NCBI RefSeq assembly: GCF_003945595.2
Contig: NW_024105098.1
Coordinates: 496,001 to 560,000, forward strand
Origin: Pipra filicauda
Taxonomy: Eukaryota; Chordata; Aves; Passeriformes; Pipridae
Direction of reading: 5' to 3'
Length of the DNA: 64,000 nt
Part shown: positions 12,001-28,625 of the stretch, in pieces
Layout: the number at the start of each line of letters is the position of its first letter
How positions within the stretch are numbered: position 1 is the stretch's first letter
Program-made: the position numbers and the translations under genes
Notes under the pieces: model-generated
Seen by the model: only the letters and a program-made list of their open reading frames with translations
Databases searched by the model: none
What the model was told of the DNA's origin: nothing

Positions 12001-13197
12001 TCGTGCACAAGGGTGGAAGGTCCATCTCTGTGCGGCGCAGCTACTACAGCTGGTAGGTACACGGGGCTTCCAGCTTCCCACAACACAGGGGAACACAGAG
12101 CTGTGTGAGACAGGAGGATGTTGTTACAAACTCAGTGCACTGGGATACCATAAAGGAGCTGGTGTGTAGTGCCCAAAGGGAGTGGGATGTGCTTTCCCCT
12201 TTCTCAGGAATGTGGCATAAGTGGCTTGGAAACTTGGAGTGTTGGTTTTGATCCAGACATAAGAGCTGATGTATTTTGTACAGATGATCAAAACTGGCAA
12301 CTCCCTCCTGCTGATGCACAGGTCTGAAGAAGCGTCTGTTTGGGATGGTGCGGCTGATCTGAGGAGGCAGCACTGATCCACATTCCTGGATGCTTCTGTT
12401 TCAGGTTGGGGGTGAGGTAGGTGCTCTGCATTTTAGCACCAAACTCCCCAAAACCTCTGCATTCCTGGAATAGTATTGTGAGAAGTAGGGGAAGCCGTTG
12501 TGGTTAGGATCCATGTTTATTCAGAAAAGGAGAAATCCTGTAGATAGGATGTGAGTAGGAATGATAGTGCCATGCTTTGTCGGAGGCTCCATCTTCTGAA
12601 TCACAAACAGGAGCAGCTGAGAGGGGAATGGATTATCACCGTCTCTGTGTAGCTTTGTTAATGTGGGCGAGCATTTGCCAGCCTGGCAGTGACCCTTCTC
12701 ATGAAGGACTGATGTCTTTTAGACAAACCTGGAGCACGATGTGTATGAGAGACTGACTGCCCTGCAGGAGGGACTCATTCCCAAGAAAAAGGCAGCGACC
12801 GATGACGACTTGCATCGAATCAATGAACTGATACAGGTAGGTCCTGTGGCCTCTCAACCCGAAACTGCTTCACCCTTAATTACAAAGTATCCTACTGCCA
12901 TTAATAAAAGCTAAAGCTGGTCTAAAAAAATCGTGTGGGTTCCCTTCCTGTGTCATCAGTTACAAGAGGCATTAAGAAAAGGCATGGGGATTGCTTAGAC
13001 CAGGCATTCTGCTGCTAACGACGAGTGTTTCCTTTCAGGGGAACATGCAGAGGTGTAAACTCGTGATGGATCAAATCAATGAGGCTCGAGACTCCATGCT
13101 AAAGGTCTTGGATCACAAGGATCGTGTTTTGAAGCTTCTAAACAAGAATGGAACTGTCAAGAAAGTGTCCAAATTAAAGCGAAAGGAGAAGGTCTGA
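1..13197 (+). CDS. SAP130: SAP130, SIN3A-associated protein, C-terminal 786 residues (5' part outside window)
   Basis: SAP130 is a nuclear subunit of the SIN3A/HDAC1-2 corepressor complex; in the family the C-terminal region contacts SIN3. Fifteen coding exons are visible: 1-52, 603-753, 959-1049, 1333-1437, 2464-2605, 2868-2989, 5368-5670, 6656-6833, 8079-8183, 8908-9269, 10556-10804, 11103-11228, 11949-12052, 12723-12836 and 13039-13197. Their 2361 nt read as one frame from base 3 to the TGA at 13195. The first two thirds is low-complexity Ser/Thr/Pro/Gln/Ala-rich sequence. A basic PRKKPRK stretch and an acidic stretch follow, then the compact conserved C-terminus (RYVPVRPRPPITLLRHYRNP onward) ending in a helical, basic tail, KLKRKEKV. 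The match to remembered human SAP130 is near-identical at the C-terminus and looser in the Pro/Ala-rich part. The start codon and roughly the first quarter of the protein lie upstream of the window. Confidence 0.96.
603..753 (+). CDS. SAP130: SAP130 exon
   Basis: Acceptor CTGCAG ends at 602 and donor GTAAAC starts at 754. Encodes RPTLSIQQHPPSAAISIQRP through LHTMAQ, a Gln/Pro/Ser-rich linker matching the family. It ends in phase 0. Confidence 0.93.
959..1049 (+). CDS. SAP130: SAP130 exon
   Basis: Acceptor TTTCCTAG, donor GTGAGT at 1050. Encodes KTIFSTGTPVAAATVAPILA and a Thr-rich tail. The last base starts a split Gly codon. Confidence 0.93.
1333..1437 (+). CDS. SAP130: SAP130 exon
   Basis: Acceptor TTCCTTCAG, donor GTGAGT at 1438. 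Encodes SVSHTQAPTSTIVTMTMPSH followed by a Ser/Thr/Ala-rich stretch. It carries a split codon at each end. Confidence 0.93.
2464..2605 (+). CDS. SAP130: SAP130 exon
   Basis: Acceptor TATGCAG, donor GTGGGG at 2606. Encodes AKVVPQQITHTSPRIQSDY to METRNDN plus a split Arg codon. It is well conserved with the remembered mammalian sequence. Confidence 0.93.
2868..2989 (+). CDS. SAP130: SAP130 exon
   Basis: The acceptor AG is at 2866-2867; the next AG, three bases on, would break the frame. Encodes QSVPVQFQYFLPTYPPSAYP and TSSVSTIRQYP. Donor GTAAGA at 2990. Confidence 0.92.
2990..5367 (+). other. SAP130: SAP130 intron with CR1 fragment
   Basis: This 2.4-kb intron carries a CR1 fragment at about 3761-4025. 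I see no exon or RNA gene in the remaining AT-rich sequence. Confidence 0.8.
3761..4025 (-). mobile_element. CR1 LINE 3' fragment
   Basis: Reads TAGAATCATGGAG, then AAGACCTTTTAAGATCACCA, CTCCAGGGATGGGGACTCCA and a decayed TTCCTAATATCCAGTCTAAA. This is the reverse complement of the CR1 3' end. It is 5'-truncated, diverged, and intronic in SAP130. Confidence 0.85.
5368..5670 (+). CDS. SAP130: SAP130 exon with GIQPAPI tandem peptide repeats
   Basis: Acceptor CTCCCAG, donor GTAAGA at 5671. After VSAQAPNSAITAQTGVGVAS and the HLNPMQLMTVDASHARHIQ segment, about five decapeptide-like repeats follow (GIQPAPISAQ, twice exactly, then GIQPAPIGTQ, GLHPATPMGAQ, GLQPAPIGAQ). The repeats span 5490-5645. The exon is distinctly more GC-rich than the flanking introns. 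Confidence 0.95.
6656..6833 (+). CDS. SAP130: SAP130 exon
   Basis: Encodes AVVLADGATIVANPISN through ILRKKPATD and a split Gly. The acceptor is a CAGCAG tandem, so an in-frame start at 6659 that drops one Ala is also possible. Donor GTGAGT at 6834. Confidence 0.93.
6834..8078 (+). other. SAP130: SAP130 intron
   Basis: A 1.2-kb intron upstream of the cassette-type exon. It is AT-rich at first, with a more GC-rich patch near 7596-7800. No coding similarity is recognised in it. Confidence 0.75.
8079..8183 (+). CDS. SAP130: SAP130 cassette-type exon (35 codons)
   Basis: Acceptor TCTTACAG, donor GTAAGA at 8184. Encodes LAVRKSLIPPQPPEVAS through STSGSPRPAG. The 105-nt length and identical phase on both sides mean skipping would leave the frame intact; I recall human isoforms that differ by a 35-residue segment here. 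Confidence 0.9.
8908..9269 (+). CDS. SAP130: SAP130 exon, Pro/Ala/Thr-rich, with candidate SUMO site
   Basis: Acceptor GTTACAG, donor GTAGGT at 9270. Encodes GKPKPEIHVSMATPVPVSME, then about 70 Pro/Ala/Thr/Ser-rich residues, then VPEIKIKEEMEPMDIMRPVS. IKEE fits the psi-K-x-E SUMO consensus. The Pro/Ala-rich middle is the part most diverged from the remembered human protein. Confidence 0.95.
9270..10555 (+). other. SAP130: SAP130 intron
   Basis: A 1.3-kb intron. The segment 9829-10270 has somewhat higher GC content and short open frames on both strands, but no peptide I recognise. Confidence 0.75.
10556..10804 (+). CDS. SAP130: SAP130 exon with basic NLS-like and acidic segments
   Basis: Acceptor TTTCAG at a CAGCAG tandem, donor GTAATG at 10805. 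Encodes VPPLTTSTVSPSLALLANN, the basic run SPRKKPRKQQ (a likely nuclear localisation signal), the acidic EEGDMMETNSTDDEKS and the basic KAEKRKSPPKEY. Confidence 0.95.
11103..11228 (+). CDS. SAP130: SAP130 exon, start of conserved C-terminal domain
   Basis: Acceptor TTTTGTAG. Encodes DEEGVRYVPVRPRPPITLLR and the NPWKAAYHHFQRYSDVRVK segment, essentially identical to the mammalian protein. The donor, GTCAGC at 11229, is the least consensus-like in the gene. Confidence 0.95.
11949..12052 (+). CDS. SAP130: SAP130 exon
   Basis: Acceptor TGTGACAG, donor GTAGGT at 12053. Encodes EEKKAMLQEIANQKGVSCRA and GWKVHLCAAQLLQL, ending in phase 0. The junction creates VKEE, a second SUMO-consensus-like motif. 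Confidence 0.95.
12723..12836 (+). CDS. SAP130: SAP130 exon
   Basis: Acceptor TCTTTTAG, donor GTAGGT at 12837. Encodes TNLEHDVYERLTALQEGLIP, KKKAATDDDLHRINELIQ. It is predicted helical and lies in the C-terminal SIN3-interaction region. Confidence 0.95.
13039..13197 (+). CDS. SAP130: SAP130 terminal coding exon with stop
   Basis: Acceptor CCTTTCAG. Encodes GNMQRCKLVMDQINEARDSM, a heptad-like helical segment, then KVLDHKDRVLKLLNKNGTVK and the basic end KLKRKEKV. The TGA is at 13195-13197. Confidence 0.96.
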   Translation, partial: GNMQRCKLVMDQINEARDSMLKVLDHKDRVLKLLNKNGTVKKVSKLKRKEKV

Positions 13198-14020
13198 AGA
13201 CAGATTAATGACTCTGGAAATGGAGAACGTGTACAGAATGGAGCTGAACCTTTTTGTAGTTTGGGTTTATTTTTAAGCAGAGCATCTGAATAAAAAGGGT
13301 GAGTTTAGGGAACAGATGGACACGTGAAGCCTGGTGACTGAAGAGATTGTCCTTGATCTTGTCATAATGAACAAAGATTTCTCTCAGGCTCATCCCTTTT
13401 TAAACTCTTTTCAGTCCCACTTGTTTAACCCTCCTGATGTGTCAAGTATGGACACACCTGTAAGACAGGATGTTCTGCAGGGGACACCAGGAGGCTGACA
13501 TACAGGTATGGACCCAGACAGCAGCCAAGCTTCCAAGCATTGGGAATGACACCGCTTTCAGTTACCCCATTCAGTTCTCGTTCTTCTGACCTTCCAGTGT
13601 CTGAAGCAGCCTTCTTACACCAGTGCCACTGCACTAGGGGATCTGCCACAAAGAATCTCCAACAGCTCAGAAGTCCTAGCTGTCAAGTTAATTAAAAAAA
13701 AACAAAGGAAAAAAAAGTGGGGGGAAATCATTTCAAAGTGATATTGTAGTGTCTGTGTGTGTGTCTGTGTTGGTGCTCTGGGATACTTGTGTTGAAGTAC
13801 CTCCTGCAACAGAGGGGCTTCCTGTAGCTGGTGTAATGTTAATTGTACGTACCACATACATCCTGAAAACGTGAATAAAGGAATTGGAGGTTTTTGTATG
13901 TGAGCAGTTTGTGTACCTTTGTACCAGTGAAACTGTTCAACCTCGAAACCTGTTTTCAAACTTGAAAACAAAGCCTTGGAAGAAGCCTATGGAAAGAATA
14001 AAGAGCACGTTGGGAAGCAG
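13198..14020 (+). other. SAP130: SAP130 3'UTR (end estimated)
   Basis: Non-coding sequence after the stop codon with three AATAAA hexamers: 13289-13294, 13874-13879 and 13997-14002. The middle one has the best GU-rich downstream element (13890-13925). The transcript end is inferred. Confidence 0.7.
13874..13879 (+). promoter_or_regulatory. SAP130: Likely main SAP130 polyadenylation signal
   Basis: Canonical AATAAA followed 10-45 nt later by a strong GU/U-rich stretch. An alternative AATAAA sits at 13997-14002. Confidence 0.65.
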
Positions 14021-15081
14021 CCAGTGTCCTGTGCTGCAAGGGGCGGGGTAAAGCAGTTCCCAGTTCATCTCCTAAAGATGGAATATGGATTATCCCCCAT
14101 GCACTCGTGCATTTAACCTTAATATTTTAGAAAGGTTGCCAAATCAGTTCATTTTTAGTCTACTGAGCAGGAAGCTTCAGTTTCATTAATCCAGTTAAAG
14201 GGCTGTTATCCTGCCTTTATTCAGAACAGAGTTCTTTCAGAACTTAGATTTTAAAAAAATAGTATTTGATTCTTCTAATTTCCTGATTTTTTTAACCAGA
14301 GAAGTAAGTAGAATGTCCATATTCACACTGTTCTTATGTTCTTAAGACATGCAAACCCTATTTATTTCAGCTTTGGATGGCAGTCTTATTAGCTTGATTT
14401 TACTTGTTCAAATGAAACCGCTTCCATTGTAAGACACAATTCTAGTATAATGATATTGTAACTTTGGTATTAGGAAATTTACAGTAACTGCTGATTTTTA
14501 TTTTTTTTTCCCCTTGGCTAGAAGAAAGAAAACAAAATACCCTTCCAGTTTTACAAGCCTGCAAGGAGTGTGTGGATGTGTATGTTGGAATTAAAAGGAG
14601 AGGTAAGACATGAAAAGGTGGGAATCAAACTGCTGCTCCCACCTTGCATTTCTTGTGCCTCAGGAATATAACTGGTCAGGTATTTGTTTGATGTTGTCAG
14701 GGTAATAAAACACAGTGCCAACACTCCCATAGGTTCCTGAGGACTCTGCAAGAAGGTCACTCACGATTATTAAGTGGACTTCAGTTGGGTTGGGAATTGT
14801 TTCACATGTTGACAAAGGGCTTTTGGGTTAAATGCAAGGCATTACCAGCAAAGTGTGAGGTATTTACGGAGGAAGGGAGCAAAGGATTCTTTTAAGGACC
14901 ACAAAAGTTAAAAGCTTGCTGTTAGTTAGTTCTCGTAAGTATTCTTATCTGATTCTTTGCAACCTTAGTTTTCCTAAACTGGTATTCAAGGCTCCTGTCT
15001 AGACTAAAAGGATGATGCTGTTCCATAACCTTAGAATGGCAAAAAAGTTGCCGCAGTGCTGTGGAAATCATGTAGATTCCA
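14021..15081. other. SAP130-AMMECR1L intergenic spacer
   Basis: About 1 kb of AT-rich sequence downstream of the SAP130 polyadenylation signals. I see no coding or RNA gene. Confidence 0.7.
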
Positions 15082-15205
15082 TAGTGTTCCAGGTCAGGAG
15101 CAACCTGGTCTAGTGGAAGGTGTCCCTGCCCATGGCAGGGGGGGGAATGAGATGAGCTTTGAGGTCCCTTCCAACCCAAACCATTTTGTGACTCTGTAGG
15201 AGAAA
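15082..15205 (+). mobile_element. CR1 LINE 3' tail
   Basis: Contains CAACCTGGTCTAGTGGAAGG, TGTCCCTGCCCATGGCAGGG and GGTCCCTTCCAACCCAAACC, the standard avian CR1 3' end in + orientation. Only about 125 bp remain, some 600 bp upstream of the AMMECR1L CpG island. Confidence 0.85.
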
Positions 15206-15690
15206 GTAAGATCCAGTGATGTTCATCTGGATTTCTCCAACTCATGTTTTCATGCCTCTTATTTACTGCTTAAGCTTAGATCAGGAGTGGCACGCATAAA
15301 TGCCATTTTACAGTCTTAAAAGAGTTGAGCCAGTTTCTTTGTCTCTTGGGTTTGAATGGGCAGCGAGTGTATAGTGGAATCTGCTCTTCAGCTTGCTCAG
15401 GGGTTATGGTTGTGTTCTCAGGAGGTAACTGGGAAGCAGCCCTGTGGTTTCCTCTATCCCAGCCCGTGCTGAACACCAGGAACACCTCCAACAGCCACAG
15501 AATCTTTTATTACAATAACTCTCATCCCACAGACCGACCCGCTGGCAGAGATTCTCTCCTCTTAGAATGGATACAGAGCCTGTGTTTCTACCATGTGTCC
15601 TAAAACCCTTGATGGAGTAAGTACTTCTCTGCGTTTGTTCTTTTTTACAGTGCTATGTAGAAAGGTGCAGGAAATACTAAAAACGTAAAT
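15206..15690. other. Spacer before AMMECR1L CpG island
   Basis: CpG-poor sequence between the CR1 tail and the island. Nothing recognisable as a gene. Confidence 0.6.
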
Positions 15691-15976
15691 TTTAGCTCTG
15701 GTGCGGTTGTGCCATTTACGGCTCCTGCCGCAGAAGCGGTTTCTGCCCGGCTATGACCGTAGGTAAGGCCGTCCCGCCGGCCGGGGCTGTTTTTATCCCC
15801 TGGGGCGCGGGACCGGCCCTCAGCGCGAGGCCGGACCAACGCCCCAGCGCGGAGAGGGCGTGGGGGGTTAATAAGGCACCCCCGCTCCGAGCCGCGCAAT
15901 GGACGCTCCCGGCCGCACGCCGCTCCCCCGCGCTCCGTCACCGCCATCGCTGGCCAATGGGAGCGGGGTACCTCTG

Positions 15977-15984
15977 TCACGTGA
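15977..15984 (+). promoter_or_regulatory. AMMECR1L: TCACGTGA palindromic E-box 1
   Basis: Perfect TCACGTGA palindrome within GTCACGTGAT, the core of USF and MiT/TFE (CLEAR-type) sites. Confidence 0.6.
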
Positions 15985-16016
15985 TGTGGGCCCTCCCCCC
16001 GGACTGTTTGTCTCCG

Positions 16017-16022
16017 CACGTG
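16017..16022 (+). promoter_or_regulatory. AMMECR1L: CACGTG E-box 2
   Basis: GCACGTGC context, a Myc/Max- or USF-type E-box between the two TCACGTGA boxes. Confidence 0.5.
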
Positions 16023-16029
16023 CGGCGGG

Positions 16030-16037
16030 TCACGTGA
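16030..16037 (+). promoter_or_regulatory. AMMECR1L: TCACGTGA palindromic E-box 3
   Basis: GTCACGTGAC, the full ten-base CLEAR palindrome, 53 bp after the first TCACGTGA box. Confidence 0.6.
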
Positions 16038-16039
16038 CG

Positions 16040-16435
16040 GGGAGGGCGCGGAAGCGCGTGTCTCTATGGTCCCGCGCGGGGCCGAGCGCCCGCCCCGCGC
16101 CGTGGCCGCGCTGGCGCCGCCCGGAGGCTGGCGGACTATGAGCGTCCGTCCCTCATTACCTCACGGCCGGGAGGAGGAGGAGGAGGAGGAGGAAGGGGAG
16201 GAGGAGGACGAGGCTGCCGGGATAGCGGCGGACCTGCCCGCGGCCTCGCTCCGGTCCTCCGGCCGCCCCGGGAAGCCCCGGCTGCGGCGGGCCCTGCCCG
16301 CTCCCCCGCCCGCCGGGCCCGCTTCTCTGGGGAGCCTCGCCCAGGCCCATGGCCCCATGAGGCGGCAGAAGGCGGCCGGGCAGCAGCGGCGGCGGCGGGG
16401 CTGAGGCGGAGGAGAAGCCGGGACGGGTGCAGGAG
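16040..16435 (+). other. AMMECR1L: AMMECR1L non-coding first exon (5' end estimated)
   Basis: The donor candidate AGGAG|GTGGGT at 16436 follows GC-rich sequence, and the next supported exon begins at 18469 with only 38 nt before the ATG. The exon includes a GGA-repeat tract (about 16171-16210, G-quadruplex-prone) and an upstream open reading frame ending at 16404. The transcription start is a guess. Confidence 0.6.
16066..16404 (+). other. Upstream ORF in the AMMECR1L leader
   Basis: An ATG at 16066 (weak context, T at -3) and an in-frame ATG at 16138 (A at -3) open 112- or 89-codon frames ending with TGA at 16402-16404, before the inferred donor. The peptide is a poly-Glu run followed by Arg/Pro/Ala-rich sequence, as expected from GC-rich DNA and GAG repeats. 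It is probably regulatory at most; no protein family is recognised. Confidence 0.35.
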
Positions 16436-18468
16436 GTGGGTGACCCCCGGCCGTGAGGGGGCACCGCGACGCGGGGGCTCCGGGGCCAACCGCCCGGGCC
16501 GGGGGGCGGCGGGACCGGGGGGGTCCCGCTCCGCGGCGCCCCCTGGCGGCCCCGGTGCTGCCCCGGGGGTCGGGCTGGGGGTACCGGCGGTCCCCGGGCT
16601 CGCCCCGGGCCGCGTCCGGAGGGGCCGCGGGGCCTCCCCGAACACCCTGCAAAGTTTGTGGGCGGGAGCGCGGGGCAGGGCCCGGCCGGCCCCGGTGTCC
16701 CGGTGTGCCCCCCTCCCGCCCCCGGTGAGCGGGGCCGGAGCCGAGCAGCTGCCGGTGCGGCCGCCTTTGTTAGGCCCCTGCTGCAGAGGAGGGGAGAGGA
16801 AAGGGGAGCTCCCCCCTGCCCCTGCCACGTCTCCGATTCTGAATCAAGTGTTGTGCTTCCAAATAAATAAATAATGATTTAGCCTCCCCAATGCGGCTGA
16901 GCCTTCAGTGGTAACTGGGGAAGGCTCATCTATCCCAGCACCCTCACTGAGCCAGAGCAGGTAACTTTTAATAAGCACTGAAACATTTACATGCTCACTT
17001 TGTCAAAGTTATGCTTTTCCTTTTCTTGTTTTGGTTTCTTATTTTATTATTATTGCAAAGGTAGAGATCGAGGAAAAATTTTAATTTTCATTAGGTCTTG
17101 TAAATTGTTCCTTATGGTCTTTTTAAAGCCTTGAGGTGAGGGTCCCTAAGCAGAGCAAGCACTGCAGGCACGCGTGGTTTGTGTGCATCTCTGAACACGT
17201 CTTACACCGGTTCTGGTTCAGTTCAGGATTGTGTGAGTCTTGCCACGGCCGATGAAACTTCGTGGATAAAGTTTACTCTGTTTGCACGTGCAGAGAAGGC
17301 AGGGACTTGTCACACCCTGAATTTCAGTGCGTGTCACCCCCCACCCCGCGGTTCTGTGTCCGTGCTGTCGGCTCAGGCATCGCTTACACGCCTGGGGGGG
17401 TTGGAGCGGTGCTCTGATGGTCACTGAAGTGCCCAGGTACTCGTGAGAGCCGAGTGTGGCTTCGGTGCTCTGTGGTGTTCTCCGGGACTCGTGTGTTTGT
17501 GCTTTCCAGCCTCATTTTACAGATGGGGAACTGTTTTTCCCTCTCTTAGTATGTTTGATCTCGTGGTGATGTCGGTGTTTAAGTGCCTGACACTGACCTG
17601 TGGTCCTTGCCTATCATCTTTGTTCAGCTCTGACTGCACAGCCTTTCCTGCCCGTGTTTGTTCCACCCCTTCATGTGATGCATGAGCTAATTCTCTTCTT
17701 TGCAAACAAAACGCTGCTCTGAGTTGGTTTGTTCTTTTACACCATACCTGTTTCCTGCCATTATCACTTCCCTCTGTTCAGGCTGCTCTGTCTTCAGCTC
17801 GTCCTGTCCTGCACGTCTTGACTGTACACCCTGTGTGTTTACTTGTGAGCTCTATTGATTCACCCAGTCCTAGAAAGTAAATACAGATTCCAGTTCATGT
17901 GGTCTGGAAAATAGTCTGTTGTTTAGAAATAGTCTGTTGTTTCAGTGCCTGTAGCTCCTCTTTGATCCTGCCAATGCTAAATCAAGGTCAGCACCCCTGG
18001 GAGTCCAACCCCAAGATGTCATTTGGGTCTGCTGTCACTCTTCTGTCAGGAATGGGGAAGGGAGATACACTGGTGGTTTGTCAGCAGCTTGTTTGCCACT
18101 GGTGCAATTGCTGAGCAGGAAAAGTCGTGGATAGGGTGTATCTGTAATCCTAAGTCTTTTTTTCTTCTGTTTTCCTCCAGTTTCATTCTCTTTATGGGAG
18201 GTCTGACTGTGGTTTTTGGGTGATAAGCCACTTATTAAAGTGCTCAGTACACCTCATCAATAACTTGAAAAGTGTGATTTCACGCATGTTGTGCCACACT
18301 CTTTCAATTTATATGTGAAAACACCCATTCTGCCTGCTGAACTGACTTTGGTGCTGTACTTGGTCACACGTTGCAAGAGTTTTCTTCCTCTGTAGCGGAA
18401 GCAGGGAAGTTCTTCACCTGTAACTCTTTGTGTGTTGCTTTTTTTATCCCCCACCCCCTCCTTGCCAG
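16436..18468 (+). other. AMMECR1L: AMMECR1L first intron
   Basis: Starts inside the CpG island and ends at acceptor CTTGCCAG after a T/C-rich tract. No coding similarity seen. Confidence 0.6.
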
Positions 18469-27998
<9,530 letters not shown>

Positions 27999-28625
27999 CA
28001 CACGGCTGCATGACCAGTCCCACTCCCCAGTTGCTGCCAACGGCTACGATATCATTGGGGCAGACGCCTCCTCTTCCTGGTCCAGTTACTTCTATTACTG
28101 CACCATTTTATGATGCTAGCTTCCGTTGCCAAGTCTGCCTTCCTGCTGACCTGGGGGGAGAATGAGAGCGTGACAGGACTTCAGGGGCCCAAGCCTTATC
28201 TCAGCCTTCCCTCTGAGTGGGGGTTCAGTTGGATTGGGGCTCCATGCCTACGAACTGTCGTGAGGTGCAGAAGACCTCTCGGAGCGAAAGTGCTGCTTCA
28301 GACTGATCCATTCCTGGGTGTTACTGACACTGTGGAAACTTGAGTTGCTTGTTATGGAAGCCCCCCAGATCAAGTAGGAGCATTCCCCTGGCAGCCTGGG
28401 CAACGGAGTCCAACAAAACATTTTTTAGGTTCTTTTTAATTTTTTTTAACTCCGGTATCTGTTGTGTACTGAGAGCTGATTGCAGTCCCCACGCATCACA
28501 GGTGGACATCATGATACTGGGGAGGGTCGAACACCTGGATGGCACCCCATCCTCACCAACAGAAAACACTTAGAGATGTGAAAAATGAATCCATTATTTA
28601 AATAAACCCTAGAAGGCTTTAAGGC
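27999..28625 (+). other. AMMECR1L: AMMECR1L 3'UTR (minimum extent)
   Basis: Ends near the first canonical AATAAA at 28601-28606. Further AATAAA hexamers at 29733-29738 and 31276-31281 lie in open intergenic DNA and could serve a longer 3'UTR. RNA evidence is needed to choose. Confidence 0.6.
28601..28606 (+). promoter_or_regulatory. AMMECR1L: Candidate AMMECR1L polyadenylation signal
   Basis: AATAAA about 600 nt after the stop codon with a moderately GU-rich downstream segment. Confidence 0.5.

Larger units (their letters stand above)
15700..16830 (+). promoter_or_regulatory. AMMECR1L: AMMECR1L CpG-island promoter
   Basis: A sharp rise in G+C and CpG against AT-rich flanks. It contains a CCAAT box (15954-15958), three CACGTG E-boxes near 15977-16037 and several GC boxes, with no obvious TATA box. 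Transcription probably starts soon after the E-boxes (about 16040-16140), a housekeeping-type dispersed start. Position and direction are inferred from the downstream gene. Confidence 0.85.

Noticed and set aside
16136..16828. 230-codon open frame on the minus strand
   Set aside because: Lies in the AMMECR1L CpG island; Pro/Ala/Gly/Arg-rich as expected from GC-rich DNA with few stops. No domain, and antisense to the leader exon.
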